Positions 7,563 to 15,249 of a stretch of 23,389 nt of DNA are shown piece by piece. The translations under genes were made by a program, and so were the position numbers. The notes under the pieces were generated by a model. The model ran no database searches. It had not been told where the DNA came from and saw only the letters and a program-made list of their open reading frames with translations. This DNA is from Opitutia bacterium UBA7374 (GTDB lineage: Bacteria > Verrucomicrobiota > Verrucomicrobiia > Opitutales > Coraliomargaritaceae), in contig DKOA01000075.1 of NCBI GenBank assembly GCA_002469895.1, positions 1 through 23,389 on the forward strand, read 5' to 3'. Each line of letters starts with the position of its first letter. Position 1 is the stretch's first letter.

Positions 7563-8612
7563 ATGGAATTTTCTTTTAGAACGAGTGAAGTCCTCCAGAT
7601 TGTGGGACGCGAAGCAGTGGTCAGCGGTGGCTACGACGGAAAAATAACCGGTCTGGCCTCTTTGACGGATGCAAAGGAAGGAGACCTTTCGTTTTTGGGT
7701 AATGCAAAGTACCGGAGTGCGGTGGCTTCTTCGAAGGCGTCGGTTTTATTATTGCCAAGCTCGTACGAGGCGGCACCGAAAACCGGGCAAGTCTATATCA
7801 AGCTGGAAAACCCTTCTCTTGCGTTGGCTCAAATCTGCCAAGAGATTGAGCGTTTGTGTGAGCCCACCGCGGACCCCGGCATCCATCCGAGCGCAGTGAT
7901 TGAGGCGGGCGCGCAGATATCGCCGGAAGCGAGTATAGGAGCCTTCTGTTTTATTGGAGCAGGCGCTCGAGTGGGCGCCGCTGAGCTACGCAATCATGTA
8001 TCCATCGGTCGGTCAGCCGAGGTGGGGGATGGTTCGATTCTCTATCCGCAGGTTGTGGTGGCTGATTATTGCCGGATTGGTCAAAGTAATCGTATCCTTC
8101 AGGGAGCGGTTATTGGCAGTGACGGCTATGGCTATGAATTTAAGGAGGGGCAACACCTGCGCATTCCTCAAATTGGCCGCGTTGTGACGGGCACGAATGT
8201 GGACATCGGAGCGAATACCACGATTGATCGTGCGCGATTCGGGGATACCTTAATTGGCGAGGGCACGAAAATTGATAATCTTGTTCAGATCGGTCATAAT
8301 ACACGCATCGGCAAACACTGTTTATTGGTTTCACAAGTGGGTGTCAGTGGCAGTACTGAGCTGGGTGATGGCGTTGTAGCAGCGGGGCAGTCGGGTATTG
8401 CCGGGCATTTAAAGATCGGAGCGGGCGCTATTATTGGGGGTGGAGCCGCAGTGATTCAGTCTATTGGCGCGGGCGAAAAGCAGATGGGCTATCCGAGTAT
8501 CCCGATGCAGGAGTACCTGCGCATTTGCATTCTGCAAAGAAAGTTGCCGGATCTCTTCAAAAGGTTTGATCAACTGGAAAAATATTTTGATTCTGAGAAA
8601 AGAGATGTTTGA
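7563..8612 (+). CDS. lpxD: UDP-3-O-acylglucosamine N-acyltransferase LpxD
   Basis: Third enzyme of lipid A synthesis: transfers a 3-hydroxyacyl group from ACP to the amine of UDP-3-O-acyl-glucosamine. The 349-residue protein has the N-terminal uridine-binding domain (about 1-100, with GDLSFLGNAKYR at 39-50). A left-handed beta-helix of hexapeptide repeats (about 105-310) and a C-terminal helical tail follow. The catalytic His is His245 in NLVQIGHNTRIG, matching E. coli His239. The DGYGYEF acyl-pocket motif is also present. Its presence supports a lipopolysaccharide-type outer membrane. fabZ and lpxA, its frequent downstream partners, are not here. Confidence 0.95.
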   Translation: MEFSFRTSEVLQIVGREAVVSGGYDGKITGLASLTDAKEGDLSFLGNAKYRSAVASSKASVLLLPSSYEAAPKTGQVYIKLENPSLALAQICQEIERLCEPTADPGIHPSAVIEAGAQISPEASIGAFCFIGAGARVGAAELRNHVSIGRSAEVGDGSILYPQVVVADYCRIGQSNRILQGAVIGSDGYGYEFKEGQHLRIPQIGRVVTGTNVDIGANTTIDRARFGDTLIGEGTKIDNLVQIGHNTRIGKHCLLVSQVGVSGSTELGDGVVAAGQSGIAGHLKIGAGAIIGGGAAVIQSIGAGEKQMGYPSIPMQEYLRICILQRKLPDLFKRFDQLEKYFDSEKRDV

Positions 8613-8636
8613 CCCACACGGGGCCTAAAAAAATTG

Positions 8637-9584
8637 ATGAATAGCGCACTAAAAATCTTCTGCGGAAACTCCAATCCGGACTTGGCAAAGTCCATTTGTT
8701 CGTATCTCGGTGTCTCTTTAGGCGCTGCCACGGTGAAGAGTTTTCCGGACGGTGAGACGTTTGTGCGCATTGATGAAAACATCCGTGGGGCCGACGTTTT
8801 TATTGTTCAATCGACGAACAATCCGGCGAATGAGCACCTCATGGAGTTGTTTATCATGATTGATGCGGCGCGGCGGGCATCAGCTAAGCGGATCACAGCA
8901 GTGATCCCATTTTACGGCTATGCGCGTCAGGACCGAAAAGATCAGCCTCGAGTGCCGATTACTTCCAAGCTGGTGGCGAACTTGCTAGTTTCTGCCGGAG
9001 CGAATCGTATTTTGACGATGGATTTGCACGCACAGCAGATACAGGGCTTTTTCGATATACCGGTGGATCATCTCTACGCATCACCGGTATTGTTTGAGTA
9101 TCTAAAGACACTGGATACAGATAATTTGACCCTCTTTTCTCCCGATGTGGGTGGCATGAAGATGGCCTCTGCTTATGCCGGTATGTTGCAGGTGCCGCTT
9201 GGTTTTATCGCAAAGCGCCGTACTGATGCAGAAACCGTGGAGGCGGTTTCATTGGTTGGTGAGACGGATGGACGTGATATCCTCCTGATCGACGACATGA
9301 CGGAAACCGCAGGAACACTCTGCGCGGCCGCTGAGTTGCTGAAGAAGAACGGTGCCAACCGTGTTCTCGCTTCTGTGAGTCACGGCGTACTGAATAATTT
9401 AGGTTATGAGCGACTGTCGACCGGCTTGCTCGATCGTTTGATCACGACGGATTCCACGCCGGTTAAAAGTGATAGCGAATTGCCGATTACGGTATTGAGC
9501 GTCAATAAATTATTAGGTGAGGCGATCCGCCGGATCCACGACAATGAGAGTGTTACCGGGTTGTTTGAGATCAAAGGATTTTAG
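8637..9584 (+). CDS. prs: Ribose-phosphate pyrophosphokinase (PRPP synthetase)
   Basis: Makes PRPP from ribose 5-phosphate and ATP for nucleotide, His and Trp synthesis. From the ATG at 8637 the protein is 315 residues, the normal class I length; a TTG lies one codon earlier (8634) but the ATG is preferred. Family motifs are intact: SFPDGETFVRI, YGYARQDRK, MDLHAQQIQGFFDIPVDHLYA, PDVGG, the AKRR flexible-loop basic residues, and the PRPP-binding LLIDDMTETAGTL. The last reads DDMTETAGT against the more common DDM(I/V)DT(G/A)GT, a mild deviation. It lies 24 bases after lpxD, away from rplY-pth with which prs is often linked. Confidence 0.92.
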   Translation: MNSALKIFCGNSNPDLAKSICSYLGVSLGAATVKSFPDGETFVRIDENIRGADVFIVQSTNNPANEHLMELFIMIDAARRASAKRITAVIPFYGYARQDRKDQPRVPITSKLVANLLVSAGANRILTMDLHAQQIQGFFDIPVDHLYASPVLFEYLKTLDTDNLTLFSPDVGGMKMASAYAGMLQVPLGFIAKRRTDAETVEAVSLVGETDGRDILLIDDMTETAGTLCAAAELLKKNGANRVLASVSHGVLNNLGYERLSTGLLDRLITTDSTPVKSDSELPITVLSVNKLLGEAIRRIHDNESVTGLFEIKGF

Positions 9585-9653
9585 TTTTGCATCTCGCTCG
9601 GTTAAAGGAACCCCCTTGCTTGCACTGTGTCTGAAAATGCGGATTTTATAGAC

Positions 9654-11108
9654 ATGCACAGTTTTCCGTCCTTTCTTCGTTCACTCGCACATACTATCAC
9701 GCTAAGCTTCTGTTTTTCCTGCGTTGTCCAAGCAGGCAAACTGGAGGTTACTATCGATTCATCGCCGATCGTACCGAGTCAGGCGATTCCCCTGGTGTCC
9801 TATGCGGATGTCATTGAACGCGCGACGCCTGCGGTGGTTTCGGTCTACACGACTGATATGCAAACTTTCTCCGGCGGTCAGGATCCCCGGGTCGGTGATA
9901 TCCTGCGTCAATTCGGCTATCGGGTGCCCTATGGTTCAAATCGCTCGGAAAAACGTCCGGTGCACGGTCTTGGATCCGGTGTGATAATTTCCAAGGATGG
10001 ATATATCATAACGAACAACCATGTGGTACGGAACCAGAGTGGGGAACCGGTCGATGAGATTCGCGTGCAACTCAAGGATGGTAGTGAGGTTATTGCTGAA
10101 CTGGTGGGAACCGATGAAAAGACGGATGTTGCGGTGATCAAGATTGATACCGATAGCAAACTGGATCAGGTCATTGTGGCAGACAGCGATGGGATCCGCA
10201 CAGGTGATATTGTTTTTGCAATTGGTAGTCCACACGGACAGAGCCAGACGGTCACGCAAGGTATTGTTTCGGCGACGGAGCGGACATCGCTGGATATTCT
10301 GGGGCCCGGTTCTTACGAAAACTTCATACAGACGGACGCGGCGATTAACTTGGGCAATTCCGGGGGTGCTCTCATTGACGCATTGGGTCGTCTCGTCGGG
10401 ATCAATACGGCGATTGTCTCGAGAAGCGGTGGCAGTATCGGTTTGGGATACGCAATTCCGGTCAATATGGCCCTCAGCGTAGCCCGCAGCCTGATCGAGG
10501 TAGGTGAGGTTCCGCGTGGTTTACTGGGCCTCTTTCCGGTCGACTTAACTTCGGATTTGGCGGAGGCATTTGCTCTCGATTCGACAGAGGGTGCACTGGT
10601 CAATGAGGTGCAACCGGATTCACCGGCGGAACGGGGTGGTATTCGTCATGGCGATATCATCACCCACATTGATGCGATACAGATTGAATCAGCGGCTCAA
10701 CTACGTTTAACGGTTTCACAAATGACACCGGGCAGAGAGGTGGAGGTTTCTCTGATCCGGCGTGGTAAAAAACTCCAGAAAAAGGTGGTTCTGGGCAGTT
10801 TGAATGGAAAGTTTTATGGCCGTCGTGGAGAATCCCGTTTGGATGGTGTCGCCTTCTCATTTCTGGATGCTTCAACCCGTGAAGAGATTAGCCTTCCGGA
10901 AGAGATCGACGGTGTGCTCGTACGTTCTGTTGAGGCGGACTCCCCTTTTGCTAATCGCTTGCGTGCGGGCATGGTCCTGATCGAGGTGAATGACATTGCG
11001 GTCGATTCACCCGCTTCGGTAGGTGAGTCATTACAGTCCGGGGTGAATAGTTTTTATGTTTGGTTTGAGGGGAGTCCTCGCTTTGTCGTTATTCGAATTG
11101 AGGATTGA
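9654..11108 (+). CDS. Periplasmic HtrA/Deg-family serine protease with two PDZ domains
   Basis: Deg proteases degrade or refold misfolded envelope proteins. From the ATG at 9654 the protein is 484 residues and starts with a signal peptide (about 1-27, hydrophobic core TITLSFCFSCVV). An upstream GTG at 9627 would add nine polar residues before it and looks less likely. The trypsin-like domain has the complete triad: His123 in TNNHVV, Asp158 in KTDVAV, Ser236 in GNSGGAL. PDZ1 spans about 280-380 (ALVNEVQPDSPAERGGIRHGD). A shorter PDZ2 spans about 410-480 (VLVRSVEADSPFANRLRAGM). Layout fits DegP/DegQ; I cannot choose between them. Upstream is prs, 69 bases away. Confidence 0.9.
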   Translation: MHSFPSFLRSLAHTITLSFCFSCVVQAGKLEVTIDSSPIVPSQAIPLVSYADVIERATPAVVSVYTTDMQTFSGGQDPRVGDILRQFGYRVPYGSNRSEKRPVHGLGSGVIISKDGYIITNNHVVRNQSGEPVDEIRVQLKDGSEVIAELVGTDEKTDVAVIKIDTDSKLDQVIVADSDGIRTGDIVFAIGSPHGQSQTVTQGIVSATERTSLDILGPGSYENFIQTDAAINLGNSGGALIDALGRLVGINTAIVSRSGGSIGLGYAIPVNMALSVARSLIEVGEVPRGLLGLFPVDLTSDLAEAFALDSTEGALVNEVQPDSPAERGGIRHGDIITHIDAIQIESAAQLRLTVSQMTPGREVEVSLIRRGKKLQKKVVLGSLNGKFYGRRGESRLDGVAFSFLDASTREEISLPEEIDGVLVRSVEADSPFANRLRAGMVLIEVNDIAVDSPASVGESLQSGVNSFYVWFEGSPRFVVIRIED

Positions 11109-11177
11109 TCGTTCCATAATTTGTGTTCGGGGGCGCGGGAAGTTTATGCTTGTTCAAGTGGATTTATAGGGCATACA

Positions 11178-11206
11178 GTAGGGTATCATTTAAATTAAAT
11201 GCCTAC
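11178..11206. promoter_or_regulatory. Imperfect inverted repeat just upstream of amtB
   Basis: GTAGG (11178-11182) and CCTAC (11202-11206) flank a near-palindromic AT-rich core, CATTTAA-A-TTAAATG (11187-11201). Pairing needs a 4-base bulge on the left. The element ends eight bases before the amtB ATG, so it could be an operator or an mRNA hairpin. I found no sigma54 -24/-12 promoter (GG...GC) here and no good sigma70 promoter, so its role is only suggested by position. Confidence 0.3.
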
Positions 11207-11214
11207 CCCAAATT

Positions 11215-12531
11215 ATGTTTTATAGAAATAGTCTGCTCTTTCTCGTATTTAGTTTTTGGTTCCCTTTTCTAGCTTCAGCGGATGAAGCCATAACAACGAC
11301 GGATTTGTTGTCGATCGGTGCGCTAAATGCCGGCGATAGTGCGTGGATGATGACAGCCACCGTGCTCGTGTTGTTTATGACATTGCCCGGCCTGGCACTT
11401 TTCTACGGTGGTCTGGTGCGTGCCGGCAGTGTCCTGTCGGTGCTGATGCACTGCTTTACGATTGCCTGTCTGGCATCTGTCTTATGGGTAGTGGGCTTAT
11501 ACAGTTTGGCCTTTACAGAAGGTACTCCCTGGATCGGCGGACTGTCGAAACTGGGTCTTCAGGGGGTCGAGGCAAGCAGTCTGTCGGGAAACGGGACTAT
11601 ACCGGAGACGGTCTTTGTCATGTTTCAGTTGACCTTTGCCATAATCACTCCGGCCTTAATCGTGGGTGCTTTTGTCGAGCGTATGAAGTTTGCCGCGATT
11701 TTGCTTTTTACGGCGCTCTGGCTCCTCTTGGTCTATGCTCCGGTTACCCACTGGGTGTGGGGAGGCGGTTGGCTTATGGAGATGGGTGTGCTTGATTTAG
11801 CCGGGGGTATTGTGGTGCATGCTACTGCCGGTGTGTCTGCGCTTCTATTAGCAAAATGTCTGGGGCCAAGAACCGGTTTTCCGGAGAAGTTACAAGTTCC
11901 TCATAATCCTGGTATGGTCATGATCGGGGCGAGTATGCTCTGGGTTGGTTGGTTTGGTTTTAATGCCGGCAGCCAATTGGCTGCCAATGAGGCGGCTGGC
12001 ATGACCATGCTGGTAACGCATATTTCGGCGGCAGTAGCCAGCTTGACTTGGATGAGTCTCGAGTGGCTGAGGAATGGAAAGCCGGGTCTTGTCGGCATTG
12101 TCACAGGTATGGTCGCTGGTCTGGCGACGATTACACCGGCATCGGGAAATGTGGGTCCTCTCGGTGCCCTCTGCATTGGTTTTCTGGCGGGTTCTGTCTG
12201 TTATTTTATGTGCGGTGTCGTTAAGCAATGGATGAAGATTGATGATTCTCTGGATGTCTTTGCGGTGCACGGTGTCGGCGGTATTTTAGGGACTCTGTTA
12301 CTTTCTGTTTTTGGGTTGCCTGCCTTTGGCGGATCCGGAGTTGCATCGGTCAGTGGGCAACTGACGACCCAATTAATCGCTATACTAGCGGTAGTTGCCT
12401 GGTCTGCGCTGGCCACCTACCTGATCATTTTAGTCTGCCGTTTCACTATCGGACTACGTGTCAGCTCTGAGGATGAGATTACAGGTCTCGATCAGAGTGA
12501 ACATGGAGAGACAGCTTACCACTTCGAGTAA
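11215..12531 (+). CDS. amtB: Ammonium transporter Amt
   Basis: Trimeric inner-membrane channel that takes up ammonium/ammonia. The 438-residue protein has a cleavable-type signal peptide (about 1-23) followed by about eleven membrane spans, as in E. coli AmtB. The twin-His pore is intact: His202 in VVHATAGV and His352 in AVHGVGG are 150 residues apart, exactly as E. coli His168 and His318. Asp194 (DLAGG) matches Asp160 of the recruitment site. GLALFYGGLVR near the first mature spans is also typical. The PII gene lies 59 bases downstream, and PII proteins plug this channel, so the two probably work together in nitrogen sensing. Confidence 0.95.
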   Translation: MFYRNSLLFLVFSFWFPFLASADEAITTTDLLSIGALNAGDSAWMMTATVLVLFMTLPGLALFYGGLVRAGSVLSVLMHCFTIACLASVLWVVGLYSLAFTEGTPWIGGLSKLGLQGVEASSLSGNGTIPETVFVMFQLTFAIITPALIVGAFVERMKFAAILLFTALWLLLVYAPVTHWVWGGGWLMEMGVLDLAGGIVVHATAGVSALLLAKCLGPRTGFPEKLQVPHNPGMVMIGASMLWVGWFGFNAGSQLAANEAAGMTMLVTHISAAVASLTWMSLEWLRNGKPGLVGIVTGMVAGLATITPASGNVGPLGALCIGFLAGSVCYFMCGVVKQWMKIDDSLDVFAVHGVGGILGTLLLSVFGLPAFGGSGVASVSGQLTTQLIAILAVVAWSALATYLIILVCRFTIGLRVSSEDEITGLDQSEHGETAYHFE

Positions 12532-12590
12532 CCACATTACCGGTTGCTTGAAACAATTAATCAAAATAACAAAAAAACACCTACCCTCCT

Positions 12591-12929
12591 ATGAAACTCA
12601 TAAAAGCAATTATTAAACCCTTCAAATTAGAAGAAGTAAAAAGTGCGTTGGAAGAAGTTGGCATCAGTGGTTTGACTGCCATTGAGGCCAAAGGCTTCGG
12701 GCGCCAAAAAGGACATACGGAAATCTATCGTGGCAGCGAGTACACGGTCGATTTTTTGCCGAAGACGATTATCGAAACTGTGGTGGATGACGATGTTGTC
12801 GACCAAGCGGTACACGCGATTGCCGAAACAGCGAAGACAGGCAAGATTGGTGATGGTAAAATTTTTGTTCTCAATGTGGAGAGTGCAATACGCATTCGTA
12901 CGGATGAGAGCGGTACAGAAGCTCTGTAA
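12591..12929 (+). CDS. glnB: Nitrogen regulatory protein PII (GlnB/GlnK family)
   Basis: Trimeric signal protein that binds ATP/ADP and 2-oxoglutarate and controls nitrogen enzymes and Amt. The 112-residue length is standard. All key sites are present: the T-loop (about 37-55) with Tyr51, the residue uridylylated in proteobacteria; the B-loop GKIGDGK (84-90); and the C-loop arginines Arg101 and Arg103. Linkage to amtB suggests a GlnK-type role in gating AmtB, although sequence alone does not separate GlnB from GlnK. The gene order amtB-PII is the reverse of the E. coli glnK-amtB order. A strong terminator follows. Confidence 0.94.
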   Translation: MKLIKAIIKPFKLEEVKSALEEVGISGLTAIEAKGFGRQKGHTEIYRGSEYTVDFLPKTIIETVVDDDVVDQAVHAIAETAKTGKIGDGKIFVLNVESAIRIRTDESGTEAL

Positions 12930-12950
12930 CCATTTCTTATTTTCGTTAGC

Positions 12951-12980
12951 AAACCCGCCTCTTCAGGGGCGGGTTTTTTT
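12951..12980 (+). terminator. Intrinsic terminator after the PII gene
   Basis: AAACCCGCC (12951-12959) pairs perfectly with GGCGGGTTT (12968-12976), with an 8-base loop and a T run from 12974 to 12980. It ends the amtB-PII unit 22 bases after the PII stop and separates it from the acyl carrier protein gene that follows. Confidence 0.93.
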
Positions 12981-13030
12981 ATGCAATTCAGCGTGTTTCT
13001 TCTTCCTTCATGCATTTCAACGGTTAAGTT

Positions 13031-13282
13031 ATGCACATGGAAATAAAAGAATTCCTAGATGAAATAGCCGATGCTTTGGAGATGCCGCCGGAAGAGGGAC
13101 TATCTGCGGAAACAGACTTTAAGGGTTTGTCGAATTGGGACTCACTGGCTGTATTAAAGGTGACGAGTGGCATTGAGATTGAGTATGGTATCTTGTTAAA
13201 AAAGGCGGACTATCAGGATTGCCGGACATTGCAGGAGCTTTATGAATTAGCACTATTACGGAAGCAGGGTAGAGATGCGTAA
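13031..13282 (+). CDS. Acyl carrier protein (ACP 1)
   Basis: Small carrier that tethers acyl groups on a phosphopantetheine arm. The 83-residue protein is mainly helical and acidic in its first half. It has the attachment motif NWDSLAVL with Asp37-Ser38; Ser38 is the likely modified residue. A second in-frame ATG at 13037 would drop two residues; both starts are possible and neither has a Shine-Dalgarno. It is not the housekeeping fatty-acid ACP, whose motif is usually GADSLD. Its last 8 bases overlap the next gene, so ACP 1 and the acyltransferase are likely co-translated and functionally linked. The specific acyl group is unknown. Confidence 0.8.
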   Translation: MHMEIKEFLDEIADALEMPPEEGLSAETDFKGLSNWDSLAVLKVTSGIEIEYGILLKKADYQDCRTLQELYELALLRKQGRDA

Positions 13283-13907
13283 GCAGCTTTATATCGTCGG
13301 TGCGGGTGGTTTCGGGCGCGAGGTTTACAACTGGTTGTTAGCGCTGCCGGAGGCTTCCCGGGATTGGGATATCTGTGGTTTTTTAGACAACGACCCATCT
13401 GCTCTGGATGGTTTTGAGTACGCACCCGGCATAGTGGGTAGTCCGGAGGGTTGGACGCCGCAACCGGATGAAGTATTTGTTTGTGGCATTGGCAGGATAG
13501 ACGTGAAGAAGGCCGCATGCAGCCAGCTAATAGAAAGAGATGCCCACTTTATTACTTTGGTGCACCCGACTGCATTGGTCGGACGCAATGTACATTTGGG
13601 AAGGGGCGTCGTTATTTGTCCTCGTGTCACGTTGACCTGTGATATCGAGGTAGGCGAGATGGCGATGATAAACTGCCATTCTACTGTAGGGCATGACGCA
13701 CAGATTGGAGCATGGACTACGATAAGCGGAAATTGCGATCTTACAGGAGGTACTACGGTGGGTCAGGGCGTCTTTATGGGTTCCGGTGCACGCCTATTGC
13801 CGGGGAAGTGTGTGGGCGATGGTGCAACAGTTGGCGCTGGTTCCGTCGTTATACGGTCGGTCAGTGCCGGGGATCGTGTCTTTGGCAATCCTGCACGAAG
13901 CTTTTAG
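13275..13907 (+). CDS. NeuD/PglD-like sugar O/N-acyltransferase (left-handed beta-helix)
   Basis: Members of this family transfer acetyl or other acyl groups to nucleotide-activated amino sugars or sialic acids. The 210-residue protein has the N-terminal Rossmann-like PglD domain, starting QLYIVGAGGFGREVYNW (4-20). A left-handed beta-helix follows (about 100-205) with hexapeptide repeats such as VHLGRGVVICPRV. The conserved catalytic position is His140 in STVGHDAQIG. The C-terminal GNPAR motif is typical. It overlaps ACP 1 by 8 bases, which suggests that the donor might be acyl-ACP rather than acetyl-CoA; this is inference. Its stop codon is two bases from the stop of the opposing ligase gene. 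Confidence 0.85.
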   Translation: MRKQLYIVGAGGFGREVYNWLLALPEASRDWDICGFLDNDPSALDGFEYAPGIVGSPEGWTPQPDEVFVCGIGRIDVKKAACSQLIERDAHFITLVHPTALVGRNVHLGRGVVICPRVTLTCDIEVGEMAMINCHSTVGHDAQIGAWTTISGNCDLTGGTTVGQGVFMGSGARLLPGKCVGDGATVGAGSVVIRSVSAGDRVFGNPARSF

Positions 13908-13909
13908 GC

Positions 13910-15247
13910 CTACTGCGAGCGCAACTTTTTCAGGCGATCGCTGTATTTTGTTTTTTCAGTAATCTGAATACGAGCCGGAATTTTGTAGGTAGCGAGGCGT
14001 TTACGGCAGTGCTTTTTAATGGCTCGTTTCAATTGGACTGTTTCGTACTCACCTTGCGGCACAATCTGCGCGACCACAATTTGACCGGTAATCGCATTTT
14101 CTTCGGCATAGACCAGGCAATCGGCAATAGCCGGCATTTCCATCAAGATGCTCTCGACTTCAATCGGAGCTACTTTTTCCCCGCCTACATTGATCAAATC
14201 TGCGCGACGGCCGATTATTCGCAGAGAGCCGTCCTTGTCCTCTTCAATTAAGTCGCCGGTGCGAAACCAGCCATCGAGCAGCAAGGAACTGTTATCTGCA
14301 TCGGAGTTCAAGTATCCGAGGATTCGGGAGCTTGACTGCAGCCAGAGTTCTCCATCGACAATTTTCCAGTCAGCGTCTCTGTCTTTGATGGAGAAATTGA
14401 GTTTTCCGCTGCCTGCGCTTTTTATCCGAATAGCGCCGGTTTCACTGGTACCAAATTTTTGCTGCAGGTCTACCTCAGGGAAGGCAGCTTTGAGTTTTTG
14501 TAATAAGGAGAATGGCATGGGCTCCGCTCCATAAGCGATGACCCGAAGGCTGGAAAGATCAGACGAATGGGCTACTCCCGTAAGCAGCATTAGATTGAGG
14601 AAAGTCGGCGAGGCGGGCAGTACACTGACTTGGTGTTTGGCAATAGCATGTCCTGCCGACTCGGGCGTACGGGCTTCCGGAATAACGATCGCAGAGCCAG
14701 AGCAAAGCGTTCGCAGTGCCGCATCAAGCCCTCCGATATGATCCAGAGGAAGCAGCTGGAGGGTACGATCAGACCGGGCTGCGAGAGACTCGTAACGATC
14801 AAGCAGAAGCTTTAAGTCATGGAGCATGGCTTTCGGGCTACCCGTGCTGCCACTACTGAAGAGAATAAGCCCGGGGTGTCCGGACTGCCCGAGCTTGTTG
14901 AGCAGTGGATGGGGTTCGGCAGAGGCGGTTTTCCGGCGAAGTTTTCTGTTATGGAGCGTCCATTCCACCCGACCGATCCGGTATTGTTTTTCCTTTTCGG
15001 GGGATTGGGGTGAGATTGGTAATATCGTTTTACCGAGTGAGCTTAAAGCAATTACTGCGGCGAGATTATCTGCGGGATTTGCTTCCTCCACGGCAATAAC
15101 TTGATTTCCCGTACCGAGGTCGGTTTGCAAGTAATCGATCAGTGAGTCAATGCGTTGAGTCAAACTCGCGTAGCTCAGGGCGGAGTCTCCTGAGTAAAAG
15201 GCTGTGCGCTCTGCGAATTGTGTGAGCCTATTGCGGATCCAATCCAC
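13910..15247 (-). CDS. AMP-forming acyl-CoA/acyl-ACP synthetase-like ligase
   Basis: ANL-superfamily enzymes activate a carboxylic acid with ATP and pass it to CoA or a carrier protein. The 445-residue protein, short for the family (usually 500-560), has the P-loop motif FSSGSTGSPKA (130-140), YGAEPM (239-244), FGTSETG (265-271), GWFRTGDL (326-333) and GRRADLINVGGEKVAP (346-361). At the extreme C-terminus, where an SGK or GK catalytic lysine is expected, the sequence reads KYSDRLKKLR (434-443), so that lysine is not in its standard context. The start is a GTG at 15247, two bases after the upstream dehydrogenase stop, with a weak GGAG about 11 bases before. Neighbouring ACPs make carrier loading likely. 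Confidence 0.82.
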   Translation of the reverse strand: MDWIRNRLTQFAERTAFYSGDSALSYASLTQRIDSLIDYLQTDLGTGNQVIAVEEANPADNLAAVIALSSLGKTILPISPQSPEKEKQYRIGRVEWTLHNRKLRRKTASAEPHPLLNKLGQSGHPGLILFSSGSTGSPKAMLHDLKLLLDRYESLAARSDRTLQLLPLDHIGGLDAALRTLCSGSAIVIPEARTPESAGHAIAKHQVSVLPASPTFLNLMLLTGVAHSSDLSSLRVIAYGAEPMPFSLLQKLKAAFPEVDLQQKFGTSETGAIRIKSAGSGKLNFSIKDRDADWKIVDGELWLQSSSRILGYLNSDADNSSLLLDGWFRTGDLIEEDKDGSLRIIGRRADLINVGGEKVAPIEVESILMEMPAIADCLVYAEENAITGQIVVAQIVPQGEYETVQLKRAIKKHCRKRLATYKIPARIQITEKTKYSDRLKKLRSQ

Positions 15248-15249
15248 TT

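Noticed and set aside
9627..9653. GTG start for the HtrA protease
   Set aside because: It would put nine polar residues, including acids, in front of a good signal peptide that starts at the ATG at 9654.
11109..11214. Sigma54 promoter for amtB
   Set aside because: No GG-N10-GC pair with the expected flanks (TGGCAC, TTGC) is present in the spacer.
13712..14251. 179-residue + strand ORF across the acyltransferase/ligase junction
   Set aside because: It overlaps both convergent genes in other frames and has no family features; rplY-like shadowing rather than a gene.
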